A DNA stretch of 64,000 nt from Hygrophila difformis (Eukaryota; Streptophyta; Magnoliopsida; Lamiales; Acanthaceae). The position numbers were made by a program, and so were the translations under genes. Below are positions 23,251-32,968 of this stretch, piece after piece. Under the pieces are notes generated by a model that was given only the letters and a program-made list of their open reading frames with translations, was not told where the DNA came from and did no database searches. The stretch spans positions 27,594,403-27,658,402 of the forward strand of contig JAOANR010000011.1 of assembly GCA_030278955.1 (NCBI GenBank), written 5' to 3'. Within the stretch, counting starts at the first letter, position 1; each line of letters opens with the position of its first letter.

Positions 23251-25365
23251 TGATGCACCCTGTGAAACCACACTAATACAAGCTTGAATTGTACCACAAT
23301 ATGTCCAAAATGAGTGCATTTTACCTTAATTCATTGCACTTTTAGGTGTATTTCATGTGTTTTTATTTTTGAAGTGATCATGGTTAGATTTGGCTTATTT
23401 AGGTTAAATTTATCATGTTTTTATGTGTTTTTAATAAGACTTTTGGCAAACCTAATGCATGGCAATGTTGTTTCAGGCATTTAAATGATGAAAAGCGATT
23501 TTCGGAAGCTTTATTTTGGAAAATAAGAATATTTAATGTGATATGTGCCAAGATTCAGACTTAGAAAAAATTCAGTTGAAACCTTCCCAGAATGCTCCGC
23601 ACAGGCATGGCGGAGCCTAAACTGCCTTTCGAGCACCGCATCAGGCACCGTTTCAACACTTAGAAAAATTTCAGAGGTGAAAAAGCTTCAGAATGCTCTG
23701 CACCTTCTTGGCGGCGCCTAAAACATCCTCCAGGCGCCACTTTTGGCACCGCAATCAGAAAATTGGGAAAAAAGCTTCAGAATGCTCCGCACCTTCTTGG
23801 CGGTGCATAAAACACCCTTCAGGCGCCACAAAATGCACGCGGACAAAATTTTAGGAAATTGTCAGAATGCACCGCACCTTCTTGGCGGTGCATAAAATCC
23901 CTTCCAAGCGCCACTTTTTGCACCGCAGCAGAATTTTTGAAAATTGTCAGGATGCGCCGACTCTTCTTCGTGGCGCCTGAAACCCCTTCCGAGCGCCGTT
24001 TTGGGCGCCACAGTCTTGGTTTGGAGGTTTTCTAACCTCCCGAACACGGTTTTAAAGCCCATTTTTCGTCATTCTCTTCATTCCAGACTCATCCCAGACT
24101 CATATTTTTGACAGAAAAGCTCTGCAACTTTGGAGAAGAAGGCCGATAACACCGAACCATGCCGGAGGAAGTGATCAGAACGTCTTTCTGACTATGTTCT
24201 TCGCATTCTAGGTGTTGTCTTTCTTTTTCTCGTTTTGTAATGTTTAGGATTTGCTTTTAAACATAATTTCCTAGTGTTTTCATATTTGTAAACGGATTTC
24301 TATGTTGTTCGTGTTAGAAGTGTTGTAGAACGGGAGTTCAGAATCATTTTGAAGTACGAATCTATGTTTTTATGGAAGTATAATAAATGTCGATGTTTAT
24401 ATGTTAATATGGATTAATATGCAAGAACTGTTAGAATTTGAATTAGGATTATGTATTGGATGCCTGCAATTGATCGATGATTATGTTTTGGCAAAGATTC
24501 TGAAATCTGCATTTTTAATCTGCTAATCTGATATGAGCGATCAATCTGTATTAATCTGTTTAAGTTTAATCTGGCATAATATTAATATGTTCACATTCTA
24601 AATTTAGTTTTAAAATCCATTTTACCATGTTTTATTGTTATTTTACCATAATTGTTAGATTATTTACACTATTCTGCATAATTAAATGTTAGAATCTTAT
24701 CTGTTTGATTTCTGCTTTGCTAAATCGGGAGATAAAAAGTGGAAATTAGATTTTAGTACCGGTCTTGGGAATAAATCATATTAAAATAGATTCTGGCATG
24801 TACACGCTGATTTGGGAAATGAAATGTGTCGTATGATCACAATAGGAAAATTTGTATGCTTGGGAAAGACTCAAATTTATGCCTAGACTGATGATTGCAG
24901 AATGTTAGATAATTTAATTTGCTTCCATGAAGTCTGTTTTTACAAATTATGAAAATTAGGAAATTGGCATATTTTTAATCTTTATAAAATCATTCATTGC
25001 TGAAATTGATCTTTTTAGACATTGGGAAATGCTAAATCATTATGCAATTTCACTTTTATATAAAGATGGCATGTTCTAAATCATTTCAAGCATATACCTT
25101 ATCTTTATTTTTATTATTTTAAATTTTTAACTTGCTTTATTTGTAAATTTAATGCTATCATTTTAATTTAATCACCATTAGAAATTAAACAAACTCTTTT
25201 CAAAATATAATATATATTATTAATGAACTTAAAATGACTAAGTTTTCTCCAGAATGAATTAATATTCTGAATTCCCTTGGGTTCGACCCGGTATTCACCG
25301 GTTTTTATTACTTGATGACAACCATCCGCTTGTGGTAAAATATGAGTAGTGAAAATCACTCATCA
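23251..25365 (+). repeat. 3' LTR of the Athila element
   Basis: 2,115 bp, nearly identical to 7687-9804, with about 27 base or indel differences seen by eye. It carries its own copy of the dyad array at 23590-24014 and is followed by the target duplication ATATC. Confidence 0.93.
23590..24014 (+). repeat. GC-rich dyad array in the 3' LTR
   Basis: The same five units as in the 5' LTR, with a few substitutions and a 1-bp loss in the third unit. Confidence 0.85.
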
Positions 25366-25370
25366 ATATC

Positions 25371-26026
25371 CTTATTTAGTACTAAGATTTTTTGGGAAAA
25401 ATCTCTTCCTGCAATAATGGGTAATGATTCCATAGCTTCGCTAGGGAAAACTCCTGGTTTTGCCGTGCAAATACCTGATCCTGAATTAATATAAGCTGCA
25501 AAATATTCTGACTTATATTGTTCATATATTATACCTACTGAGATATAAATGGAAAATGGACCTGTTATTTAATTTTGATGGTGTGACCCTTCAGATTAAA
25601 TTCTATACCATTATCCTTTCTTACCCATGGTTTATGATTTTCGAGAAAACTTAATCCCAAAATCATAACCCCATTGTCTTTTCCGGCGGTGCCTAGGACT
25701 CTGATCTCATGTCCTGCAATTTCAATTGTTCCTTCATAGGTTCCAATTGATGGCTGCTGCAAGTAGTATAAGTCATCACATGGAAAACGGTTAATCTTTT
25801 CAGTGATGTCAAATATTACTCGTATTTCTTTCCATCCTTCAGGGTATTTAATCTTTATATTATCTACCCCAATGGATTGAGGAGTTAGATCTTTGATGAA
25901 CTCCTTCCCTTTATATGCCATAATTCTGTCTTCCGGAAAAGACATACGGCTTGCGTACTCAATTCTAGCACTCGTTGATCTGTCTAGAATTGAGTAACTC
26001 GTTGGTTTCAAATTCATTGAATCCAT
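25371..26026 (-). pseudogene. Pararetroviral polyprotein segment and protease N-terminal part
   Basis: The upstream frame 26026-25565 encodes a stretch with TIEIAGHEIRVLGTAGKDNG, which I recognise only as a pararetroviral polyprotein region preceding the protease. A frame change near 25565 leads to the protease active-site block AAYINSGSGICTAKPG. The expected catalytic Asp (D-S/T-G) is Asn here (NSG at 25479-25487). The protein continues after the Athila insertion at 7686. Only about 90 bp separate the primer site from this frame, so the usual movement and coat regions are missing or deleted. Confidence 0.6.
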
Positions 26027-26102
26027 TAAATAATAAAATCTTCTCCATTAAGAAATAAAATATTATAAATAATATAAGTAATATGTTCTTCAATATAACC
26101 TA

Positions 26103-26115
26103 GGCTTTGATACCA
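26103..26115 (-). promoter_or_regulatory. tRNA-Met primer binding site of the pararetrovirus
   Basis: TGGTATCAAAGCC on the minus strand matches the initiator tRNA-Met-complementary site (TGGTATCAGAGCC) with one mismatch. In caulimovirids this site marks the conventional start of the genome. It lies just outside the first ORF, as expected. Confidence 0.7.
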
Positions 26116-26189
26116 GTTTTCATGCGGATCCGAAGTCATATGGACAATAAAATTATTTAAGTTTTGAAAGATGACCTTTTTGTACAAAG

Positions 26190-26405
26190 TCAAACCTTCC
26201 TAGGGCCTTAATGAAAGTTTTTGAAAGTTTGGGGTTAAATATAAAAGTGTGGATGTCCACTAGCCCAATTTAATAATACAAAAGGACTATTTTGGCTATT
26301 TTATGCATATGTAGAGGACTATTTTGGTATTTTAAAACATAAAGAACTATTTTGGTTTTTTAGCAAAGATAAAGGACAATTTTAGCCTTTATTCCAAAAT
26401 TTCCA
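26190..26405 (-). repeat. Right arm of the inverted repeat flanking the pararetrovirus
   Basis: It mirrors the block order of 3605-3835 in inverse orientation, with repeated AGGACTATTTTGG-type blocks and CACTTTTATATTTA on the minus strand. Both arms lie within a few hundred bp of the viral ends. Confidence 0.5.
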
Positions 26406-26640
26406 TATCCAAATTGGAAAAAATGTAAACAAATGATTTTTATATATAAATAACGAGGCATATAATTTGGGACAAAATTTTACTATCCAAATCCAGCACA
26501 TAAATAATTCCTTTATTCATTTATTATAATATTTTTTCGTTTAATTTCCTTTATTATTGATAGATTTTAGTTTTAATTTAATTACTTAATATTATATTTC
26601 TTTAATTATTTATTCTCTTTCATTTTCTAATTATAATTTA
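26406..26640. other. AT-rich spacer
   Basis: Very AT-rich, no gene seen. The T-rich right end (about 26620-26665) could be the poly(A) tail of the adjacent minus-strand LINE. Confidence 0.5.
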
Positions 26641-27500
26641 CCTAAATTCATTTTTCTTATTTTTTGAGGAGAAATAGCAATTTTATTCCATTTCCACATA
26701 AGCGAACAAAGGAGTAACATTTTACACCCTTCGCCACAACCAACAATTTTCCCTATCACTTACAGCAGTCACAACAATTGGACAAAACCCAGCATACAAA
26801 ACCTTTACAGCTTATGGTCCCACACTAATGTCATTCCTCAAGTCTTCCATCCCTCATTTCTCCTTAATTTGCCAATTGATTGGCCAAGGTGATGCACTCC
26901 CTCAATATATGCTTCATCGTGCCAATTGCCACCCTCAAACCAACAACCCCAGCATATAGACCCAGCAATTGCACCAGTCCAGAAACAAAACCAGACTTGA
27001 AGAAAAAACAAAATCAAACAGACCTACATTTTGTTTGGAAAATCACAGCCTTCAAAACCAGACTTCAAGCTTCCCTCCGCTCAATGCCCCCAGCCTTGCC
27101 CATTAATTCGCTATGGCGTTTCGCTCTCTGAGTATATGTTGAACCCTAACCTCACCACCGAAGCGTAACACATCCATTATGGGTACCAATAACTTAGCGA
27201 ATCTCCAAGGTATATTAGCAGGGCCGTTGAGCCAATTAACCACATTAGATGAGTCACTTTCAAAAATCAACTTTGGCAATAGGAAGCCTTGATCCCGGAC
27301 AAGTCCTTCACATACACGACTAATTGCGGTCATCTCGGCTTCTGTCGAGTCCGTGCTTCCAATATTATCAAATAAAATGAAAATTACCTCCCCATTGTAA
27401 TCTCTTATGACTCCACCGATCCCTTCTGGCCCTGGGTTCCCCAAAGAGTACCCATCCATGTTAACTTTCCACCATCCTTTACAAGGTCATTGCCAAACCA
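26641..27500 (-). pseudogene. LINE C-terminal RNase H fragment (5'-truncated)
   Basis: The frame 27459-27103 reads MDGYSLGNPGPEGIGGVIRD, then a STEAEM block and FESDSSNVVNWL. This is the plant LINE-associated RNase H (RVT_3 type) with its catalytic Asp/Glu/Asp series. The preceding residues PPVVGWFGNDLVK are in another frame, so an indel lies near 27476. The 3' untranslated tail runs to about 26641, where T-rich sequence may be the reversed poly(A). The rest of the LINE is absent, a typical 5' truncation, or was replaced by the copia insertion at 27606. It is not the missing half of the LINE at 1-3119, because it lies on the wrong side of it. Confidence 0.7.
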
Positions 27501-27605
27501 ACCCACGACGGGAGGCCTTCGATTTCCAACTGTTCCGACTTCCGAGTGACCAACCTTGTTGGAAAGTTTTCCTTAAGAGTTAGCAGACTGACATCCGCCT
27601 CATCG

Positions 27606-28634
27606 TGTTAGGTCCACAGTTTAAGCAAGTGAGAAACTTTATGCAGAGGTTCACTGTAAGTGTTTGAACACAGACAATGAACAAACAGATTACGATATCA
27701 GTGTAAACTTAAGCACAACGGAGTGAATGAATATGCATAAAGTAAGTAAACAACAAAAGGAGTTGTTGACCCAGTTCGGCCTTCGGCCTACATCTGGAGG
27801 ATACCAATCCAGGAGGATATTTCACTATGTGTATCAACAATGGTTTACAACCACACACAGTAGCAAAATAAGTTGAATGCCTTCACTCCAAACTCCAGGC
27901 GGATAGTTGTAGTGACCAGACGCTCTCTCCAGCTCTGGTATAGGTTTCCCCACCTATTTCAACTCCCCAAAGCTGACCCACTTTGAGTTTCCCCTGAAGA
28001 AGCCTGTGAAGCACTTTCTCCGATTTGAGATGATATGAACGTTGAAGTTTGTCTCTGTAATGCCTTGGACAATCTGTTTAAGTGTATTACCAATCCACTT
28101 AAAGTGTCAAGAACACAAACAATCACAGATGTGTCCAAAGCTTTTCGATCTAGCAGCAACAGATAATGTCTTTGTCTTTGAACAAGATGCTGCTAATCGA
28201 TTGCTTCAACTCACAATGCACACTTGAAGGCTTAGAGAGAATTCTTGAATGTTAAATAATTGATGTGTGTATCTCTGCCTTACATCCCACTGAAATTCTC
28301 TTTTTAGACCAGTAGCTCCCAACAAACAGATTTGAATTCCATACCATTTTGGGAAAGAGCTGTTGGGAGAGTTCAGTCCTCAGATTTGAATTTCTTTCCT
28401 ATTTGGGAAAGAACCGTTAGACACAAGCTAGCTGACTGCAAGTTTACCTTTTTTGATCTGGGGAAGAATCCCTACATAGAAATGTTAGCATACAATCTTC
28501 CCAGATAAGGAAAGAGCTGTTGGAGCTGGATATGGCTGGCACTCTCTCAAACTTTATCCATTTCGCACATTTACCTGCTGCCATGGTGGTTCAATCATTG
28601 GTGTTGAACTTTCGTCAAAACACAGGACCTAACA
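27606..28634 (-). repeat. 3' LTR of a minus-strand Ty1/copia element
   Basis: 1,029 bp with perfect 10-bp terminal inversions TGTTAGGTCC ... GGACCTAACA. A polypurine tract on the minus strand directly abuts it at 28635, which fixes it as the 3' LTR of a minus-strand element. Its matching 5' LTR is not in the window. Confidence 0.88.
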
Positions 28635-28648
28635 ATCTCCCCCTTTTG
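28635..28648 (-). promoter_or_regulatory. Polypurine tract of the copia element
   Basis: CAAAAGGGGGAGAT on the minus strand lies immediately next to the LTR start TGTTAG. This is the standard tract of SIRE/Maximus-type copia elements. Confidence 0.85.
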
Positions 28649-29501
28649 ACAGGAAGTGAGCCAGCTCACAAATATAACCGATAATGAACTAAACAAGAAT
28701 ACATGAAATTGAAATGTATCCCATTTACCCAAGCACCATTTACATTTCCCAAAATGAATAAGCTCTTTACAAAATATGACAATGTCAACATAGAGCTTGT
28801 ACATTCAAATCACAAGGGGAAATATCCAGCAAACAGTTCGCAAATACCAGCAACCAACGTCAGTAGTTCATAAGCCATATATCAAAATGAGATTAGAGTG
28901 AGAAAGATGTTACCAATCTCCAAAGGTGTTCAGTTCAGCGCGTTGAATTTGATCTCTCCCCCTCTTGATCACTTTTACTGGCAAAAATCATTTCGACTCC
29001 CTATCAACTGCACTCGCATCACGATGATGAACCTCTTTTTGATATAGGGTTTTTCATTGCGGGAGATTCAGTCGACGCCTTAGAAAATCCTTTCAATCCT
29101 CTTGTTCTCACCGTTGCCATTCTGCATTCACAAACTCAAACACAATAACAAGGGTTTCTAGAAGCAGAGCATGAAGAATATTAATAGATGATTCAAATTC
29201 CCAAAATTACTGATTGCAATCGAGTAAAATAAGGAAAGAAAATCAAACTCAGTAGGCAATTTTCTCTTCCCGCCATAGCCCATAGATAATCATGATCTCT
29301 GAAAATTGCCCCTGAACCGAGATATGAAAAAAAAAATTGTATCCGAATTTGACTCAATGAACAGGTCCAATAAGCCTCTTTTGATCTCCCCCTATCAAAT
29401 ATAATTCCCGCAGCCCAAATCATTAGTAAATAAACATATTGAACAAGTTTTGGGTTAGGAATTTGAACCGTTTACACAATGGGGGATCCGATCAGCTTCA
29501 T
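28649..29501 (-). other. Copia internal non-coding region
   Basis: No pol domain is recognised between the gag fragment and the PPT. Parts of this stretch (28661-28672 and 28719-28760) reappear as filler at 30837-30890. Confidence 0.5.
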
Positions 29502-29718
29502 TCAGACAATGTTGCAAACCGCAAAGTCTCTCCTTAATGATTCAACCTTGTTTGCTTCAATCCTTGAATTGAAACTTTGTAGACCACCAAGTTCCTTGTA
29601 GTCAATCATCTTCTTTCCTTGCTTGGTTGATGAAGCAATAAGACTGACCATGGTTCCTTTGGCACGCCATTCTCTTCTTGGAATACTCCTCTTCAAGTTC
29701 TCATTAGGCCAAATGACT
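29502..29718 (-). pseudogene. Copia Gag, C-terminal end
   Basis: Reading on the minus strand, the gag frame at 49657 continues here once the 29719-49656 insertion and one TGACT copy are removed. It reads on as WPNENLKRSIPRREW to a stop at 29502. No protease or RT follows, so this copia element appears to encode only Gag. Confidence 0.6.
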
Positions 29719-30839
29719 TGTAATACCCGTAAATTTTAGGATATAAAATAGAATTTAATCCGATGAGAATTTAATCGAAAATGCACGGAAGTCGAAAGAC
29801 GACGATTTAGGAGCCGACGAACCCAAAACCGACGGACCTAAGATTTCCAACATGAAATCAATTTAAGTCGGAATAAAATTAGGATGGGAATCACAATCCA
29901 AAAATATCCCGGAAAAATCGAGCCTGAAAACACGGAAGGATAGAAGTCCGAAAGAGATGAGGAAAAGACCCGACGGATCGCACAGACCCGCCCGGACCGA
30001 GGCCCAGGCGGAGGCCGCGTGCTGGCCGCATGGGGTTTGGCCTTCCAGCGCGCCAACCCCGCGTGACACCACAAAATGCAGCCATTCACGCGGTTTCGGC
30101 GATTTCTTGCCATATTTCGACCCCCCCCCCCCCCCCCCCCCCCCCGACTATGGAAGGTGGATTTTGGATGGGGGAAGGAGTATTAGGACGACCTAGGGTT
30201 AATTCCCACCCCATTTGTCAGCCTCCAAACCTTCTCTACTCTCCCAAAACACTCCCAAAGCCAAACACTCTTCCGACGACCTCCCGACGAACTTCCGGTG
30301 ACTTTCCGGCAACCATCGACGACCGTAGAGACGTGTAGATCAAGGTTTACATCCCTTAGATCATTGGTGAGGAGTATTCAGATTCCTTTTCCCGTTTTTA
30401 TCTCCAATCCTCCATCTAACTTCCGAATATTGGACTTGTAAACACGTTCGTGACCGAAGGAGAAGGAGAACGTGGGCGTTGATCCGTTCGTAGTAACTTT
30501 GGACAAGCCGAGCGACCGTAGGATGACCAAACACTCAAGCACTGTAAGTTGATGCCTTTCATATCAATACGGGTGGCTTAGGGGCGTCCGTTTTATTCAC
30601 CTTGTAACGAAACATAAAAACCGAATTTAAAAACCCTATCTTGCGCAATTTCTGAAATCCGATTAAAACTCATACTTCGAGAATCCAATCCGAGAAACTC
30701 AAAACTAGACTTTTGTTCCTAACACATTAATCTATGTTGAAAAATTTCATCCATTTTCATCAACGTTTTCTACCCCAAATCAATCCGAACATAAACTGCG
30801 ATTTGAAAACTTTTCGAAAATCTGACAGTGTTGATGTCC
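29719..30839 (+). repeat. 5' LTR of the family A element, truncated
   Basis: Matches 44068-44339 plus 47424-48290 of the 3' LTR. It lacks a block of about 27 bp after GATGAGAA and ends abruptly at GTTGATGTCC, where filler DNA begins. It contains a 25-C homopolymer at 30121-30145. Confidence 0.85.
30121..30145 (+). repeat. Poly-C tract, 25 nt
   Basis: An uninterrupted run of 25 C just downstream of the GC-rich promoter-like part of the LTR. The partner LTR has 23 C at 47568-47590. Related LTRs have only 4-6 C/G at this point, so the run has expanded in family A. Confidence 0.9.
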
Positions 30840-30890
30840 CATTTACCCAAGCACCATTTACATTTCCCAAGCACCAGCTCACAAAATGAA
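30837..30890. other. Filler DNA at a repaired break
   Basis: 30837-30870 is an exact 34-bp copy of 28719-28752. It is followed by CCAGCTCACAAA (a copy of 28661-28672) and AAAATGAAT (as at 28752-28760). This patchwork joins the cut LTR to the accessory gene and looks like template-switching end-joining repair. Confidence 0.8.
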
Positions 30891-31806
30891 TATGCCGAAT
30901 GGCGTAGGTCGGAACGCGATAATGCTCACCCGCAACTAACTCGTAGGGGTCCGTCTCCGGCGTCGTATGGATCCCCTGGGCAGCACATAACTCACAAATG
31001 AGGTGAACATTGGTGATCACCCTACTCCCTTGCCCTCGTCGCAAGCCCCTCAGATTGTCCGCAATGCAAGCTCCCACATTTACCCTGCCGCCCCGGACAA
31101 TAAAGCAAATGGTCTCATAGACATGATCGATGACGATATGGCTCCGCGTAATCGGCCGGACGCGTCCTAACCAAAGCTGAGAAAGTACACGCCAATGAGC
31201 GTCCATCGATGTCAACCGTAGCTCATGGTCGTGCTCAGTCTGCGGTGGTACCCCGGTGCACAAGACGCCCCATGCGGGAGCAAGTACACGGCCCTCAGGC
31301 TGTGGCCGGAATACACCATCGTCAGGTAGACCGAAATAGAGGTTGATCGCCCGAGCACTGAAGTCTAGGTAGCGACCACGAACCCAGACTCGAGATAAGT
31401 CCTCGTGCTCCCCAAGACCGCCAATGTTGGCAAGGACCTCCATAGCCAGATAACCGGAGGCAATGCCCTCGGGATGACGTGCGAGTCCGGTCCACTGAAG
31501 ATGCTCCAAAACTGCACTGACCCTGTCATCACCCACATGATCAGCACACATGCCTCTCTCAGGAACATAAGCCCTATTCCGACGAAGCTCGTCAAAATAG
31601 AACTCCTGCGAGGCCATCGTCCTGAATCGATGCCTATCGTGCCGGTGAGGATGCACCTCGTCCGGAAGACCCCTGAGTCTCAGGACCCGCTGCTCCTCGG
31701 CCTCCTCAGACTCACTCTCATCAAAATCCGGCATCACCGGGACCGCAGCGCTAGAGCTAGGCTCGCCGCGCCGTGTGGCCCGTCTCTTGGCCCCAGGAAG
31801 GACCAT
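30890..31806 (-). pseudogene. Third homologue of the Athila accessory ORF, antisense, 3'-truncated
   Basis: Likely ATG at 31804-31806 (MVLPGAKRRATRRGEPSS: basic start, then an acidic linker, as in ORFs 1 and 2). The core has ARHPEGIASGYLAMEVLAN, AINLYFGLPDDG and LICELCAAQGIHT, equivalent to HPEGVYSWEL, INELYGTVDV and LIWTLCERAGVN of the intact Athila ORF. Its end is lost at the filler; the residues read beyond 30890 come from filler and LTR. It lies antisense to the host element and uses more GC-rich codons than the Athila copies. An acceptor-like TTCGCAG precedes the start at about 31842. Function is unknown. Confidence 0.7.
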
Positions 31807-32072
31807 GAGAGACGCCCAAACAACCCATAAGAAAAGCAACATCCTGCGAACACCCAATACCAATTGTCAGGCTAATTTCCCACAATATATATAAAGCGTA
31901 TATGAGCAAAAACACCAAATATAAACTTCCAACGCGGAGAATCCATAGCCACAACACCCCAATCACCATTAACATAGCATAAAAGGGCAACGCACACAAA
32001 TGACATACCGAAACAAATTCGATACCCCTTTTTGGCATTTCATCGAACACGTTAAATGCGGAAAACAACAAA
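31807..32072 (-). other. Leader of the antisense accessory ORF, proximal part
   Basis: AT-rich, intron-like sequence between a possible acceptor near 31842 and the solo LTR inserted at 32073. The leader resumes at 42193. Confidence 0.4.
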
Positions 32073-32968
32073 TGTAACACCCGAGAAAAACAAATTCAAA
32101 TTGTTTTGAACAACGTCATGACTCGATCCCTTCACAGGGTACGTATGCAGCTTGGAAATCTAAATTCTAAGTTCAGTCACAAAACAAATCACAAGATAAA
32201 TCACAAAAACGTTAGGAGGAATTGGAATTAATTTAACTAGACTAATTATGGCACAGAAATGTTACGAGCGTTAAACCCGAACTCGTAACAAATTTAAGGT
32301 AAAGATTTCGAACCGAAAACGACCCGAGGAGTCGAGCCAACACGTAGAGGATAGAAAACCGATAGAGAAAAGAAGAAAAGACCCGACGGACCACGCGGAC
32401 CGCCGAACCGGCCGGTCCAGCCGCCACGCGCTCGCCGTGCGCCGCCGCGCGGCCACCGCGCGGAAGAAGAAGATGCGTCCCAGGACTGGTCGCGCGTGCT
32501 CTGCCTGGACATACCTATACGTGCGCGTCACCACCGCGCCAGAGGTGCAGGAGGTGTAAAACTTTCCTTCCATGGCGATTTTCTTGCCAAAAATCCGATC
32601 CCTATCAATGGCAACCGGATCCCAGCCTTAGGAAAGGCTAAAAGAGGGTATTGGGGGCGTCCAATCCACATTCTCTCAGAAAAACACAAGTCCTTCCCTT
32701 CATTCTTCTTCTCCAAGCCAAAATCTCTTCGACTCCACTTTCCGGCGAGTATTCCGGCGACGACGAGGCAAACGGGACGAAGCCTCTACTTTCTAGACCT
32801 TTAGTAAGTCATGGTATAGTGTTTAGTTCGTCCATAAACCTTAAAAACTCGAAATCTAACATCCTTTCCTTTGCTACGATTTCACGTCGGGGGACGAACA
32901 AAAAGCGATCGGAGAAGTTGGCCGTTCGTCGCGAACTTAGGACATCCGGAAATCCCTTACAGCGACCC

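Larger units (their letters stand above)
7687..25365 (+). mobile_element. Athila-lineage Ty3/gypsy retrotransposon with two extra accessory ORFs
   Basis: About 17.7 kb, bounded by a perfect 5-bp target duplication ATATC (7682-7686 and 25366-25370). The LTRs are 7687-9804 and 23251-25365, begin TGATGCACC, end ACTCATCA, and show roughly 27 differences counted by eye (about 98.7 percent identity), so the insertion is young. The primer site is complementary to tRNA-Asp, as in Athila elements. The order is gag, protease, RT, RNase H, integrase, then two homologous accessory ORFs in the position where Athila elements carry an env-like ORF. gag-pol is broken at least seven times; the second accessory ORF is intact. 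Confidence 0.93.
4085..26118 (-). mobile_element. Endogenous pararetrovirus (Caulimoviridae, possibly florendovirus-like), split by an Athila element
   Basis: On the minus strand the order is a tRNA-Met-type primer site (26103-26115), an aspartic protease, reverse transcriptase, RNase H, then a separate downstream ORF, a TATA box and a poly(A) signal. There are no LTRs and no integrase, which is the caulimovirid plan. A separate ORF after RNase H is the plan of florendoviruses. Protease reading resumes exactly across the Athila insertion (25371 to 7686) once the 5-bp duplication ATATC is removed. About 4.4 kb of viral sequence remains; no convincing movement or coat protein is seen, so it is incomplete or represents one part of a divided genome. 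All ORFs are broken, so it is a non-functional relic. Confidence 0.75.

Noticed and set aside
26103..26115. LTR element alternative for the minus-strand RT at 4550-26118
   Set aside because: The tRNA-Met site could suggest an LTR element, but no direct terminal repeats are found around it, no integrase is present, and RT and protease motifs are caulimovirid-like.
26641..27500. Missing 3' half of the LINE at 1-3119
   Set aside because: Both are on the minus strand, but the RNase H fragment lies upstream of the 5' end of the other LINE, so they cannot be one split element without rearrangement.
27959..28227. Short ORFs inside the copia LTR
   Set aside because: No family resemblance and not expected in an LTR; they overlap on both strands.
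32242..32804. Arg/Ala-rich ORFs in GC-rich LTR segments (also 29838-30338, 35145-35399, 50432-50970, 57395-57943)
   Set aside because: All lie in the GC-rich promoter-like part of LTRs, overlap on several frames and are not conserved in frame between sister LTRs.
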